A stretch of 64,000 bases of DNA from Corallococcus silvisoli. Lineage in GTDB: Bacteria; Myxococcota; Myxococcia; Myxococcales; Myxococcaceae. Positions within the stretch are counted from its first letter, which is position 1. The number at the start of each line of letters is the position of its first letter. The stretch covers positions 310,001 to 374,000 of the forward strand of contig NZ_JAAAPJ010000008.1 of assembly GCF_009909145.1 (NCBI RefSeq), written 5' to 3'. Shown here in pieces: positions 25,287 to 34,010 of the stretch. The notes under the pieces are model-generated. The model ran no database searches and had not been told where the DNA came from. It was given only the letters and a program-made list of their open reading frames with translations. A program made the position numbers and the translations under genes.

Positions 25287-25592
25287 TCAGGTCTGCAGGT
25301 TCATGGACAGCGCGCGGCCCGCGGCGAACCGGGGCTCCGCCTGGAGCTTCTCCAGCACGCGCTCCGAAGCGACGAGCGTCACCTGGGGCAGCAGCCCCGG
25401 TTCGCTCATCCACTTCACCGCGCCCAGCAGGTGCTGTGCCTTGATGAACTCCAGGACGGCGCCGTGGAAGGCCTTGCCTTCGTCACGCCAGGCCTGGGCG
25501 AGCGCTTCCCTGCCGCGCTGCTCCGGGGTCCGGGGCGAGCGGCGCTTCGGGCTCACTTCTTCGCGAGGCATGACGATGATTTCGATGAACAT
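25287..25592 (-). CDS. Small hypothetical protein (101 aa)
   Basis: This short gene is supported by a strong ribosome site (AGGAGGG) eight bases before ATG 25592 and by protein-like composition: MFIEIIVMPREEVSPKRR, a basic linker, then a helical domain (GREALAQAWRDEGKAFHGAVLEFIKAQHLLGAVKWM) and a beta/helix end (GLLPQVTLVASERVLEKLQ). It has no signal peptide or Cys motif. I do not recognise it. It sits alone between the two large protease genes on the same strand, separated from each by about 300 bases, and could be an unrelated housekeeping or regulatory peptide. Confidence 0.6.
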   Translation of the reverse strand: MFIEIIVMPREEVSPKRRSPRTPEQRGREALAQAWRDEGKAFHGAVLEFIKAQHLLGAVKWMSEPGLLPQVTLVASERVLEKLQAEPRFAAGRALSMNLQT

Positions 25593-25823
25593 CGCGGCAC
25601 CCTCCTGAAGGCAAGAACGACGAAGTGGCGCGGACTATCTCATGAAGCTGTGTCCTCCCGCGGCCAGGTGCTCGCGCTTTCTCGCCAGCTTGCTGCCGCT
25701 TTCGCGACTTCCCGGGCGCCCCCGTCTTGACAAGCGTGAATTGCTGTTCTGCGGCGGCGCCCTGCCGCCCGGTGGTGGACACCCGGGTTCCAGCGCCTGT
25801 CCGGTGCCGGGCGGTGCGGGAAG

Positions 25824-25857
25824 GAAAAAGGGGCCCCCGGGATGACCCGGGAGCCCC
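25824..25857 (-). terminator. Rho-independent terminator of M36 protease gene
   Basis: On the minus strand, downstream of the protease stop at 25888, a 12-bp stem with one mismatch (arms at 25846-25857 and 25830-25841, loop of four) is followed by CTTTTTCC. Stem plus T-run is the normal intrinsic terminator layout. Confidence 0.8.
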
Positions 25858-25887
25858 TGGGAACGGCGTGACGTCCGCGCGGTGGGA

Positions 25888-28800
25888 CTAGCGGGCCGTC
25901 AGGGTGCGGCCCTGGACCTGCTTCGCGGCCGGAGCGGCGGGGCTGGCGGCCACCGAGGACACGACGCTGAAGGCCAGGTCATCGCGGTCGTTGTACGAAC
26001 CGGACACGCACGCGCTGGTGGCGGTGCCGCCGAAGCGGAACTGCGCGCGCACGGCGTGCTGGCCGGTGGTGCTGCCCACGGTGACGGGGATGGAGAACGT
26101 CTTCACCCCCACCGCGGTGCAGGCCTGGGCGGTGGTGACGGCGGTCCACGTGGGCGAGGTGGTGTTCGTCGTGTAGTACAGGTCCAGCTGGTCCGTGGTG
26201 CCGTAGCACCACACCGTGACGTCCACGGTCAGCTGCTTGCCCGGGGTGATGAGGCCCTGGTCCACCGTCTTGAGCACGATGCGGTCGATGCTCTCATCCA
26301 CGTGGTAGGTGCCGGTGGTGCCGTCCGCGCAGGTGGCGCCCACCGTGTTGGGCTGGTTGGGCTCCGCGCCGCCGGACACGGTGCCGCGGCCGTTGACCAG
26401 CGTGGTGCCGGTGTCGCAGCCGCACACGGAGCCGCAGGCGGGGGCCTTCACGGTGGTGTTGTAGCTGGCCACGGTGGGCGTGCAGACGTTGGTGGTGGTG
26501 AAGCTGAACGCGGTGCTGTACGGGCTCGCGCCGCAGCTGTCCGTGGCGCGCGCGCGCCAGTAGTACGACGTGAGGTTGGACAGGGCGGGCGTCACGTTCC
26601 AGGCGCTGGTGGACAGGCCCGTCGCGCTGCGCACCACGTTGGTGAAGGCGCTGTCCGTCGCCACCTGCACGTCGTAGCCGGAGGCGCTCGCCACGTCGGA
26701 CCAGTCCAGCGCGGGCGACAGGGCGACGCCCGTGGCTCCGGAGGCAGGGGACGACAGGGTGGGGGCCGCCAGGGTGACGCAGCCGCGCGTGGTGAAGCTG
26801 TTCACCGCGCTCCAGGAGCTGGTGCCACCGCACGAGTTGAGCGCGCGCACGCGCCAGTAGTAGGCGGTGGTGGCCGACAGGCCGGGGGACACCGTCCACG
26901 TGCTGGCCACGAGCGAGTTGGCGCTGCGCACCACGTTGGTGAACGCGCTGTCCGTCGCGACCTGCACCTCGTAGCCGGACACGCCGGACACATCATCCCA
27001 GTCCAGCACCGCGAGCAGCTCCACGCCGGTGGCGCCGGAGGAGGGGGTGGTCAGCGTGGGCGCGCCGGGCGCGGCGCAGGTGGGCGTGGTGCAGGTGCAG
27101 GTGGAGGCCGGCCCGAAGCACGCGTTGCTGCTGGCGGGCACGACCGAGTAGCAGTACTGGCGGCCGTTGGCGACCTCCGGGTCCGTGTAGCTGGTGCCCG
27201 TGACGGTGGCGACGCGCGCCTTGCCGAAGTCACAGCCCGCGAAGCCCTCCGTCTTCATCACCCAGTACTGGCTGGCGCCAGAGGACGCCGTCCAGGACAG
27301 GCTCACCTGGCTGTCGCCCGGGGTGGCCGTGGTGGTGGGGGCCGCCGTGGGGGCCGTCGCGCAGCCGCCGTTGGTGGGCGCGGGCGTGGAGCAGGCGATG
27401 TTGTGGCGGTTGTACGCCGCGTAGATGGCCGTCATGTGCGGCGTGCCGTCCGCCAGGTTGCCGTTGTCGTCGTCCGCGGCCAGCCACTGCATGTAGCCGT
27501 TCGTCGCGCCGCAGCCGTCGGACGTGCCGGCGGAGCAGTTGCACGCGTGCCACGTGCCCACGTTGCCGGAGCCCTGGTAGAAGAGCTTGTTGCCCAGGAG
27601 GAACGCGTCGTTGGAGTTGTAGTTGAAGGGCGCGGCGGTGAGGTCGCGCGTCACCAGGTCCCAGGCGGCCTGGCGCACGGGGGACGCGGCGCAGTGCACC
27701 TGCTTGCTGCACGGGCCGGAGCCGGACGAGCACATCGGGCAGGTGAAGTTCTGCGGGGTGGCCGGGATGTTCGGCGCGCTCGCCGCCCAGTCCGCGTCAC
27801 GCACGCCCGAGCAGCGCAGGTTGCACCACGACTGTCCGGCGACCTGCGACTCCTGCTGGTTGTAGCCCGTGCCGTCCGGCGTGAGGCCGCAGCCGGTGTT
27901 CGTCGTCTGGAAGAAGCCGTAGCCCACGCAGGAGGTCTGCAGCCGCAGGATGCCCGCGATGTCCGCGTAGCCCTCGCTGGAGTTGGACAGGGTGCCGTTG
28001 GCATCGAAGTTGTCCATGCCGTGGCCCCACTCGTGGTCGAACACCGCGCCAATCTCACCGGTGTTCCGGCAGCCGCCACCGGACTTGTAGAAGTTCACGG
28101 TGCTGCCGTTCCAGAACGCGTTGCACGTGCTGGACAGGTTCACGTTGGACGTGAGCTGCCCCTGCAGCCACGTGTTCGTGGGCAGCCAGCCGCGCGCCAC
28201 TTCCTTGATCTTGTTCAGCTCGTAGAAGCTGGAGCGCGCCGCCGGGGTGTTGCCCGCGGACGTGCCCGCGGGCACCGTGCAGTCGTGGTCGTTGTTCACG
28301 CCGCCCAGGTCCAGCGAGCCCGTGGCGGAGCTGACGTTGATGGTGCCGCAGCTGTCGGCGATCTTCACGTACTTGCCCGACAGCGTCGTGTTCACGGTGC
28401 CGGTGCTGTAGTTGTAGATGCCCGCGCCGTCGGTGAAGTTGTTGGGCGCGGCGAAGCCGGTGTTCGCCCACGGCATGGGCGTGTTCGGCTGCATCGTCCC
28501 GCACGTCTCCTTGGACGTGCACGTGCCGATGTTGGTGGACGGGTACACCCCGCCCTTGATCTGCGCGTCGAAGTAGTGGTTGTCGTCCTCCACGGCGAGC
28601 ACCTCGCCGGAGTTCGCGTCCACCGTCACCTTCCAGCGCTCGGTCTCACCCACGTTGGAGAAGCCGTAGCTCCACACCAGCGCGTGGCCATAGCCCTGGC
28701 CGAAGGCCGCGCCCGTGCGCGCGAAGGGCGCCACCTCCAGCGTGGGCTGCTGCCACAGGCTGGTGGGCGACAGCGTCTGGCCCAGGAACGCGCTGCCCGC

Positions 28801-29451
28801 GGACAGCGCCTGCGCCGCCGTGAACGAGGGCTTCACCCCGATGGTCACGTTGGCCCACGCCTCCGTGCCCAGCAGCACCAGGTTGCCATGGCTGATGGTC
28901 GCCGCCAGCCGGCCGTGGCGCACCGCCACCCCCTGCACCACCTGCGGGATGTGCACCTGCCACAGCGAGTCCGTCACCTGCGTCACGCGCGGCGCGCCCA
29001 ACTGGAGCAGGTCCACGCCCAGCGCGTCCTGGTTGTCCGCGATGAACTTGAAGACCAGCTCCCCCACCACCGACTCGTCGACGCCGCCCACCGAACGGCC
29101 CAGTCCCTGGCGCACGTCGTTGAGGCTCACGTTGTTGCGGAAGCCGTCGCCGGGGATGAGCGGGAAGCTGCCCTGGATGCCCGTGGCCGTTCCAGACAGC
29201 GGATCCAGGTACACCTGCACGTTTCCGCCGTTGCGGGCGAGGAACCCCGCCCACTTGTCCGCGCCCACGCGCGGCATCAGGCTGCGGGCCTTCTCCAGCG
29301 GCATGTTCTGGATGGGCAGGTACAGCTCAGGCTTGAAGAACGCCTTCTTCGCCACCGCGCCCTGCTGCGCGGGCTGGGGAGGTTGGAGCGCGTACGTCGT
29401 GGACGAAACCAAGAGAGCCAGACAACAGATTGCGGACCGCAGGGGGCGCAT
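25888..29451 (-). CDS. Secreted M36 fungalysin-type metalloprotease with fibronectin-like repeats
   Basis: A 1187-residue exported enzyme with a signal peptide (ALLVSSTTYA) and a propeptide containing WQVHIPQVVQGVAVRHGR (FTP-like). The thermolysin/fungalysin catalytic motif is HEWGH, with His473, Glu474 and His477, and Glu493 in SSEGYADIAG is the likely third zinc ligand. After the protease come a short Cys-rich segment and two fibronectin-III-like modules that are nearly repeats (both contain VQVATDSAFTNVVRSA). The ~150-residue GGAEPNQPNT...SYNDRDDL domain and a low-complexity tail finish the protein. It is probably an extracellular predatory endopeptidase. It has its own terminator and a distinctive AT-rich upstream region. 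Confidence 0.93.
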   Translation of the reverse strand: MRPLRSAICCLALLVSSTTYALQPPQPAQQGAVAKKAFFKPELYLPIQNMPLEKARSLMPRVGADKWAGFLARNGGNVQVYLDPLSGTATGIQGSFPLIPGDGFRNNVSLNDVRQGLGRSVGGVDESVVGELVFKFIADNQDALGVDLLQLGAPRVTQVTDSLWQVHIPQVVQGVAVRHGRLAATISHGNLVLLGTEAWANVTIGVKPSFTAAQALSAGSAFLGQTLSPTSLWQQPTLEVAPFARTGAAFGQGYGHALVWSYGFSNVGETERWKVTVDANSGEVLAVEDDNHYFDAQIKGGVYPSTNIGTCTSKETCGTMQPNTPMPWANTGFAAPNNFTDGAGIYNYSTGTVNTTLSGKYVKIADSCGTINVSSATGSLDLGGVNNDHDCTVPAGTSAGNTPAARSSFYELNKIKEVARGWLPTNTWLQGQLTSNVNLSSTCNAFWNGSTVNFYKSGGGCRNTGEIGAVFDHEWGHGMDNFDANGTLSNSSEGYADIAGILRLQTSCVGYGFFQTTNTGCGLTPDGTGYNQQESQVAGQSWCNLRCSGVRDADWAASAPNIPATPQNFTCPMCSSGSGPCSKQVHCAASPVRQAAWDLVTRDLTAAPFNYNSNDAFLLGNKLFYQGSGNVGTWHACNCSAGTSDGCGATNGYMQWLAADDDNGNLADGTPHMTAIYAAYNRHNIACSTPAPTNGGCATAPTAAPTTTATPGDSQVSLSWTASSGASQYWVMKTEGFAGCDFGKARVATVTGTSYTDPEVANGRQYCYSVVPASSNACFGPASTCTCTTPTCAAPGAPTLTTPSSGATGVELLAVLDWDDVSGVSGYEVQVATDSAFTNVVRSANSLVASTWTVSPGLSATTAYYWRVRALNSCGGTSSWSAVNSFTTRGCVTLAAPTLSSPASGATGVALSPALDWSDVASASGYDVQVATDSAFTNVVRSATGLSTSAWNVTPALSNLTSYYWRARATDSCGASPYSTAFSFTTTNVCTPTVASYNTTVKAPACGSVCGCDTGTTLVNGRGTVSGGAEPNQPNTVGATCADGTTGTYHVDESIDRIVLKTVDQGLITPGKQLTVDVTVWCYGTTDQLDLYYTTNTTSPTWTAVTTAQACTAVGVKTFSIPVTVGSTTGQHAVRAQFRFGGTATSACVSGSYNDRDDLAFSVVSSVAASPAAPAAKQVQGRTLTAR

Positions 29452-29572
29452 GCACGTCTCCTCGGATGATTCCGCCGGACGGGTCCGGCGGGCTCCGGGC
29501 CGGAGCGCCCCCTGCTTTAGGGCATGTGCATTTTTAAAGTGAATTGCGGCTATTCCTGACTAAGTCGTAAAT

Positions 29573-29605
29573 TTGAAATTTCCATTTATTTCAAGAAGTT
29601 GAAAT
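29573..29605. promoter_or_regulatory. TTGAAAT repeat cluster upstream of M36 protease
   Basis: Within an AT-rich island (about 29525-29640) unlike the surrounding high-GC sequence, TTGAAAT occurs at 29573, as its complement ATTTCAA at 29588-29594, and again as TTGAAAT at 29599-29605. The first two form a dyad with an 8-base spacer. They lie 120-155 bases before the M36 protease start and are probably a regulator-binding or promoter region for it. Confidence 0.45.
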
Positions 29606-29673
29606 GTTCACTGGTCCATCATTCACTCCCGGAGGATTTCCATCCGCTCACAGTATTCCGTCCGGGCTTGCCA

Positions 29674-31176
29674 TCAGGGGGGCAGCCAGAGCCGGACGCG
29701 GTCGTCCTGGATGAGCTTGCCGTTGACGGCGTCGGTGGTGCCGCTGGCCATGAGGCGGCGGGGCACCCCGCGCGCGGCGAGGACCGCGGCCTCGGCCCAG
29801 AGCAGGAGCAGCAGCGCCCCGGCGAGCGCGGGCAGGGCCCGGGCCAGCGCCGCGTGGCGCTCCGACAGCACCTTCAGCGGCAGCACCAGCAGGGGCAGCA
29901 GCGCGGGGAAGATGACGAGCAGCCCGCGCGCGTAGCCGAAGAAGGCGAGGGTGACGAGCACCCGGTGCAGCACGACCAGCGACAGCAGCCGGAAGGGCGC
30001 GTGCGGGCGCTGGAGGGACAGCAGCATTCCGGCGAGCAGCAGCGCCGCCAGGGGCCACTTGAGGAGCCCCGCGTCGGGCACGAACACGTCCACCGGGGCG
30101 CGCTCGCCGGTGAGGCCCCCGGGCACGTCGGACACGCCCACGCCCAGGCTCAGGCCGTCCAGCCACCGGTCCAGCTTCGCCCCCAGGAGCCGGGCCGCGG
30201 CGCCGGGCGCGTCCGCCATCCACCGCAGCCCTTGCGCGTAGCCGTGCAGGAGCAGCCGCCGGTGTTCGGGGCGGGAGGCATCCAACTGGCCGTTGTGGCC
30301 GCCCTGGTTGATCAGCGCCGGGGTGAAGCCGCCCGTGGCGCCCGCGTGGTTCGCCATGGCGAAGTTGAGCGGCCCGTACACGGTGACGGGCACCCACTCG
30401 GGCAGCGGCTCCAGCGTTGGCGCGCGGGCGTTCAGCTCGCGCATCGTGTCCAGGTTCTTCAGCGCGCCCGGCACCAGCACCAGCAGCGACACGGCCACCG
30501 CGGCGCTCCAGCGAAGGGCCCACGGCTTCAGCGCCCGGGTCCGTTCGCGCGCCGTCCACGCATACACCAGGAGGAAGGGCCACAACCCCAGATGTTCGGC
30601 GCGGGTGAGCGTGCCCAATCCCATCACCGCGCCCAATGCCAGCACCGTGGGCCAGGACGGAATGACAGACGCCATTGGGAGCACCAGCGCGCAGGTGAAA
30701 CACAGCCACAGCGCGGACAGCGTTTCATTGCTGTAGGAGGTGGACAACACCAGCCATCCGAAGCTCGCGGCGTACAGCCCCGCGGCGATGAGGCTCCACG
30801 CGGTGCCCAGCAGGCGCCGCCACCAACCCTGGCACAGCGCCACCGTGGCCGCGCCCAGGCACGCGAGCGCCAGCTTGTAGGGCAGCGCGCTGCCCTGGGG
30901 CTCCCCCAGCGCGCGGTACAGCAGGCCCAGGAGCGCGGGGAACAGGGGCGGGTGGTAGGGGAGGGCGGGAGGGGTCGGCTGCCGCCTCGCGAAGTCCAGC
31001 GCGGCGGTGTGGAAGAAGCGCGCGTCGCCCGCGAAGAAGACGGAGAAGGGCCAGTCCCGGTCCGGCGAGGCCGCCAGGTACAGCCCCCGCAGGAGCAGGC
31101 TGGCGGTGAAGGTGGCCGCCATGCTCCAGGCCACCGGGTGCCGCCTGAGGGCGTCGCGCAGGGAAAGCGGGACCAC
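29674..31176 (-). CDS. GT39/PMT-like membrane glycosyltransferase
   Basis: I choose GTG 31176 because GGAGG lies five bases upstream; the frame is open to ATG 31227 but that start lacks a site. The product has 500 residues with about eleven hydrophobic spans. The first periplasmic loop carries ASPDRDWPFSVFFAGDARFFHTAALDFARRQPTPPALPYHPPLFPALLGLLYRA-like sequence (quoted piece by piece: AGDARFFHTAALDF; PYHPPLFPALLGLLY), the acidic loop and P-rich motif of ArnT/PMT-type transferases that use polyprenyl-phosphate sugars. It probably glycosylates a lipid or protein on the periplasmic face. No polysaccharide cluster is adjacent, so the acceptor is unknown. Confidence 0.85.
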   Translation of the reverse strand: MVPLSLRDALRRHPVAWSMAATFTASLLLRGLYLAASPDRDWPFSVFFAGDARFFHTAALDFARRQPTPPALPYHPPLFPALLGLLYRALGEPQGSALPYKLALACLGAATVALCQGWWRRLLGTAWSLIAAGLYAASFGWLVLSTSYSNETLSALWLCFTCALVLPMASVIPSWPTVLALGAVMGLGTLTRAEHLGLWPFLLVYAWTARERTRALKPWALRWSAAVAVSLLVLVPGALKNLDTMRELNARAPTLEPLPEWVPVTVYGPLNFAMANHAGATGGFTPALINQGGHNGQLDASRPEHRRLLLHGYAQGLRWMADAPGAAARLLGAKLDRWLDGLSLGVGVSDVPGGLTGERAPVDVFVPDAGLLKWPLAALLLAGMLLSLQRPHAPFRLLSLVVLHRVLVTLAFFGYARGLLVIFPALLPLLVLPLKVLSERHAALARALPALAGALLLLLWAEAAVLAARGVPRRLMASGTTDAVNGKLIQDDRVRLWLPP

Positions 31177-31277
31177 GGGCTCCTCCGGTAGGGAAAGGCG
31201 CCACACTCTACATTGACCCGAGCGCACCGGCGGCGGGGTGGGGTAGAGACGGGGTGCGTCAAACCGGGAGGCAGGAC

Positions 31278-32147
31278 ATGAGCCGTGTGCTGGACGAGCT
31301 GTTGGGGCTCCTCAAGCTGGAGCCCATCGAGGAGAACCTGTTCCGTGGCGCGAGCCAGGACCTGGGCTTCCGCCAGCTCTTCGGAGGGCAGGTGCTGGGC
31401 CAGTCCGTGTCCGCCGCCAGCCAGACGGTGGACGCCCACCGCACGGTGCACTCGCTGCACGGCTACTTCCTGCGCCCTGGGGACGCGGGGCTGCCCGTCG
31501 TCTACACCGTGGACCGGGTGCGCGATGGCGGCAGCTTCACCACCCGCCGCGTGGTCGCCATCCAGAAGGGCCAGCCCATCTTCACGCTGATGGCCTCCTT
31601 CCAGGCGGATGAGCCGGGCTTCGAGCACCAGGCCCCCATGCCGGACGTGCCGCCCCCGGAGTCACTGCCCTCGGACCTGGAGCTCCTGGGACGCCACGCG
31701 GACCGGATGTCGGAGCGCCTCCGGGAGAAGTTCCTGTCCGCCAAGCCCATCGAGATGCGCCCGGTGACGCACGTGGACCCCTTCGAGCCCCAGGCCCAGG
31801 CGCCGGTGAAGCACGTCTGGTTCCGCGCTGATGGGGCCATGCCGGACGAGCCCCAGGTGCACCGCTACGTGCTCGCGTACGCCAGCGACTTCAACCTGCT
31901 GGGCACCGCGCTGCAGCCGCACGCGGTGACGTTCCTCCGCCCGGGCCTCCAGATGGCCAGCCTGGACCACGCGCTGTGGTTCCACGGCGACCTGAAGGTG
32001 AACGACTGGCTGCTCTACAGCCTGGAGAGCCCCTGGGCCGGCAACGCGCGCGGCCTGGCGCGAGGGCACGTCTTCACCCGAGACGGGCGGCTCGTCGCCT
32101 CCGTGGCGCAGGAGGGGCTCCTGCGCCAGCGCACGGAGGGGCGCTAG
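31278..32147 (+). CDS. tesB: Acyl-CoA thioesterase II (TesB)
   Basis: ATG 31278 (MSRVLDELLGLLKLEPIEENLFRG) follows GGGAGG with good spacing; the product has 289 residues, the usual TesB length. Two hot-dog domains are visible. The first has FGGQVLGQSVSAASQTVDAHRTVHSLHGYFLRPGD and GGSFTTRRVVAIQKGQPIF. The second has LAYASDFNLLGTALQPH, MASLDHALWFHGDLKVNDWLLYSLESPWAGNARGLARG and a final DGRLVASVAQEGLLR, all close to E. coli TesB. The catalytic Asp (SLDHA), Thr/Ser and Gln (AQEG) are present. It hydrolyses medium- and long-chain acyl-CoA in the cytoplasm. It is divergent from the glycosyltransferase gene. Confidence 0.95.
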   Translation: MSRVLDELLGLLKLEPIEENLFRGASQDLGFRQLFGGQVLGQSVSAASQTVDAHRTVHSLHGYFLRPGDAGLPVVYTVDRVRDGGSFTTRRVVAIQKGQPIFTLMASFQADEPGFEHQAPMPDVPPPESLPSDLELLGRHADRMSERLREKFLSAKPIEMRPVTHVDPFEPQAQAPVKHVWFRADGAMPDEPQVHRYVLAYASDFNLLGTALQPHAVTFLRPGLQMASLDHALWFHGDLKVNDWLLYSLESPWAGNARGLARGHVFTRDGRLVASVAQEGLLRQRTEGR

Positions 32148-32153
32148 GGTTCC

Positions 32154-32708
32154 TCAGAACCGGAGGCGTGGTGCCGACGCATGTCCCAGGTCGATGACGC
32201 CGCCGTGGTGGTGATCGTCGTCCGAACCCGTGGTGGGTTCGAAGAGCGTGCTCACCGCCACCAGCGAGCCCAGCACCGCGACGCCGATGGCGCCCGTGAG
32301 CAGCAACGTCTTGCCCAGGCTGAACTCGCGCAGCCGGGCGTGGTCCACCTCTTCCATCGGCACGACGAGCGGGGTGGGGGTTCCGCCCTGGAGCGGCACC
32401 CCCCGGAACCGCGCGGCGTCCACGCCCACCTCGATGAAGCGCTGGAACTCCAGCTCCTCCTGGGGGGCCACCCGCGCCAGCGCCAGGGGGGTGTCCGCGG
32501 TGAACTGGTGCGTGCGTCCCTCCACGTCCCGCACCGCGCGGCGGCGGTCCGTGGGGCGGTTGAGCATCACGTCGCCCAGCTCCTTCAACAGCGCCGCGTT
32601 GTCGTCCTTGAAGCCATCCAGCCGGGCGAGCTCCGGCTTGGGAATCGCGTAGGTCGTGGTGCAGGACGCCAGCAGGGATACGGCGGTCAACGCGGCGCAC
32701 AGGCGCAT
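32154..32708 (-). CDS. Lipoprotein with a C-terminal membrane span, unknown
   Basis: This 184-residue protein has a lipoprotein signal (MRLCAALTAVSLLASC, lipobox LLASC, Cys16). A soluble domain of ~100 residues follows (ARLDGFKDDNAALLKELGDV, GRTHQFTADTPLALAR, VDAARFRGVPLQGG). A second hydrophobic helix (LGKTLLLTGAIGVAVLGSLVAVSTLF) precedes a His/Asp-rich tail (GSDDDHHHGG). The ribosome site GGAGGAG supports ATG 32708. The layout resembles many myxobacterial envelope lipoproteins of unknown role. Its end lies six bases from the convergent tesB end. The His/Asp tail might bind metal, but this is only a suggestion from composition. Confidence 0.8.
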   Translation of the reverse strand: MRLCAALTAVSLLASCTTTYAIPKPELARLDGFKDDNAALLKELGDVMLNRPTDRRRAVRDVEGRTHQFTADTPLALARVAPQEELEFQRFIEVGVDAARFRGVPLQGGTPTPLVVPMEEVDHARLREFSLGKTLLLTGAIGVAVLGSLVAVSTLFEPTTGSDDDHHHGGVIDLGHASAPRLRF

Positions 32709-32789
32709 GGAGTGGGCTCCTCCGGGATGGGCGTCAAAGCCTATCCCGGGGCGTGCCCCGGTGCCTACCGGGGCACGCCGCCCGGCGTC

Positions 32790-34010
32790 TCACTTCAACT
32801 GGTAGTTGGCGTTCAGCACGTCTTCCTTGGTCCGGCCCATCACCCAGCCGTCGTGGTAGACGACGCCCACGGGCGCGATGGTGTCGTTCCGGTACAGGCC
32901 GATCTTCAGGTAGTTGAGGCTCCCGGAGTACTGCGTCGCGATGTTGCGCTTGGGCAGCACCAGCTTGCCGTCGTAGTACAGCTCCACGAAGCCCACTCTG
33001 GAGTTGGGGGACCACTTCACGTGGAAGATGAAGTCATGCCACGTGTTGCGCACCAGGGGCGTCGTCCAGACGATGGTGCCCGGGGACCCGCCGATGTTGA
33101 GCCGCATCTCCTCGCCGTAGACGTAGAACTCCACCGGCGGGGAGCCGCAGCAGCCGTCGTGGTGCCACTGGGTGAAGAGCTGCCACGTCTTCACGCTGGG
33201 GAAGTCCGCCGCGAAGCGCGTGCTCCAGCGGTACCAGTACTCGGAGCCCGTCGCCTCCTTCGTCTGCTTGAAGAGCTCGTTGCGGTTGCCGCTGGCGTTG
33301 ATGGGATCATCGCCCTGGCGCACGGTGGCTTTGAGCGCGTAGCCGCCTTCGCGCACCGGCGACGGAATCACCTGCAGCCGGTCCGCGGACACCATCTGCG
33401 TGCCGTCCCACTGGCTGCGGTCGCCGGACTCGAAGTCGCCCTTCCACACGATGCCGCTGGGCGTGGGCGACGTCGTCGCGCCGGAGCACGGGCGCGCCTC
33501 CGCGATGCTGGCCCAGTCGTTGACGGTGTTGCCCTGCACGGTGACGCGCACCCGGCGCGCGTTCACGGAGGTGAAGGTGTACGTCTCCGCCGCGGTCGTC
33601 GTGCCCTTGCTCTTGCCGCTGTACACCGGCGTGTAGGTGATGCCGTCCGGCGACACGGAGATGGTGAAGGTATTGACCCGCGTGTTGCCCTGGTGCCAGG
33701 CCACCGACATCCCGCTCACGCCCTTGGTGGAGCCCAGGTCGAAGTCGAGCCACTGGCCCTTGCCCAGGCTGCTCCAGCGCGTGGTGAGCTGGTCGTCCAG
33801 GGCGTTGGCCGCGACACTGCCGGTGCCGTCATCGCCGCTGGCCTTCACGCTGCTGGGGGTCAGCTGCGTGCAGCCACTGGCGGTGAGGCCCTCGTCGGAC
33901 GTCCGCAGCGACGACTGGGTTTCATCTTCCGGAAGGGTACCGTCCGGAGCGCCACAGCCCGCGGCGCCAAGGACGAACAGCGTTTCAACCAGGAGGAGGG
34001 TTTTCTTCAA
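32790..34010 (-). CDS. Lipoprotein polysaccharide lyase with discoidin (F5/8 type C) domain
   Basis: I propose TTG 34010 as start because it gives a lipoprotein signal (KKTLLLVETLFVLGAAGC, Cys19); the frame is open further upstream but that part reads as non-coding. The 406-residue product has a discoidin/CBM32-like domain at about residues 40-170 (VAANALDDQLTTRWSSLGKGQWLDFDLGS; GVSGMSVAWHQGNTRVNTF). A beta-jelly-roll domain similar to the polysaccharide-lyase family PF14099 follows (GDFESGDRSQW, NRNELF, YWYRWSTRFAADFP, QLFTQWHHDG, NTWHDFIFHVKWSPN, VELYYDGKL). It probably binds and cleaves uronic-acid polymers at the cell surface. Substrate and start codon are uncertain. Confidence 0.8.
   Translation of the reverse strand: MKKTLLLVETLFVLGAAGCGAPDGTLPEDETQSSLRTSDEGLTASGCTQLTPSSVKASGDDGTGSVAANALDDQLTTRWSSLGKGQWLDFDLGSTKGVSGMSVAWHQGNTRVNTFTISVSPDGITYTPVYSGKSKGTTTAAETYTFTSVNARRVRVTVQGNTVNDWASIAEARPCSGATTSPTPSGIVWKGDFESGDRSQWDGTQMVSADRLQVIPSPVREGGYALKATVRQGDDPINASGNRNELFKQTKEATGSEYWYRWSTRFAADFPSVKTWQLFTQWHHDGCCGSPPVEFYVYGEEMRLNIGGSPGTIVWTTPLVRNTWHDFIFHVKWSPNSRVGFVELYYDGKLVLPKRNIATQYSGSLNYLKIGLYRNDTIAPVGVVYHDGWVMGRTKEDVLNANYQLK

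Noticed and set aside
25882..29469. A nearly 1200-codon open frame on the plus strand opposite the M36 protease, and similar long frames opposite the chemoreceptor (4853-7543), the acylase (40823-43414) and the Hydin-type lipoprotein (45307-47667).
   Set aside because: They arise because stop codons are rare at this GC. Their products are Arg/Gly/His/Ala-rich without domains, while the opposite strand encodes recognisable proteins.
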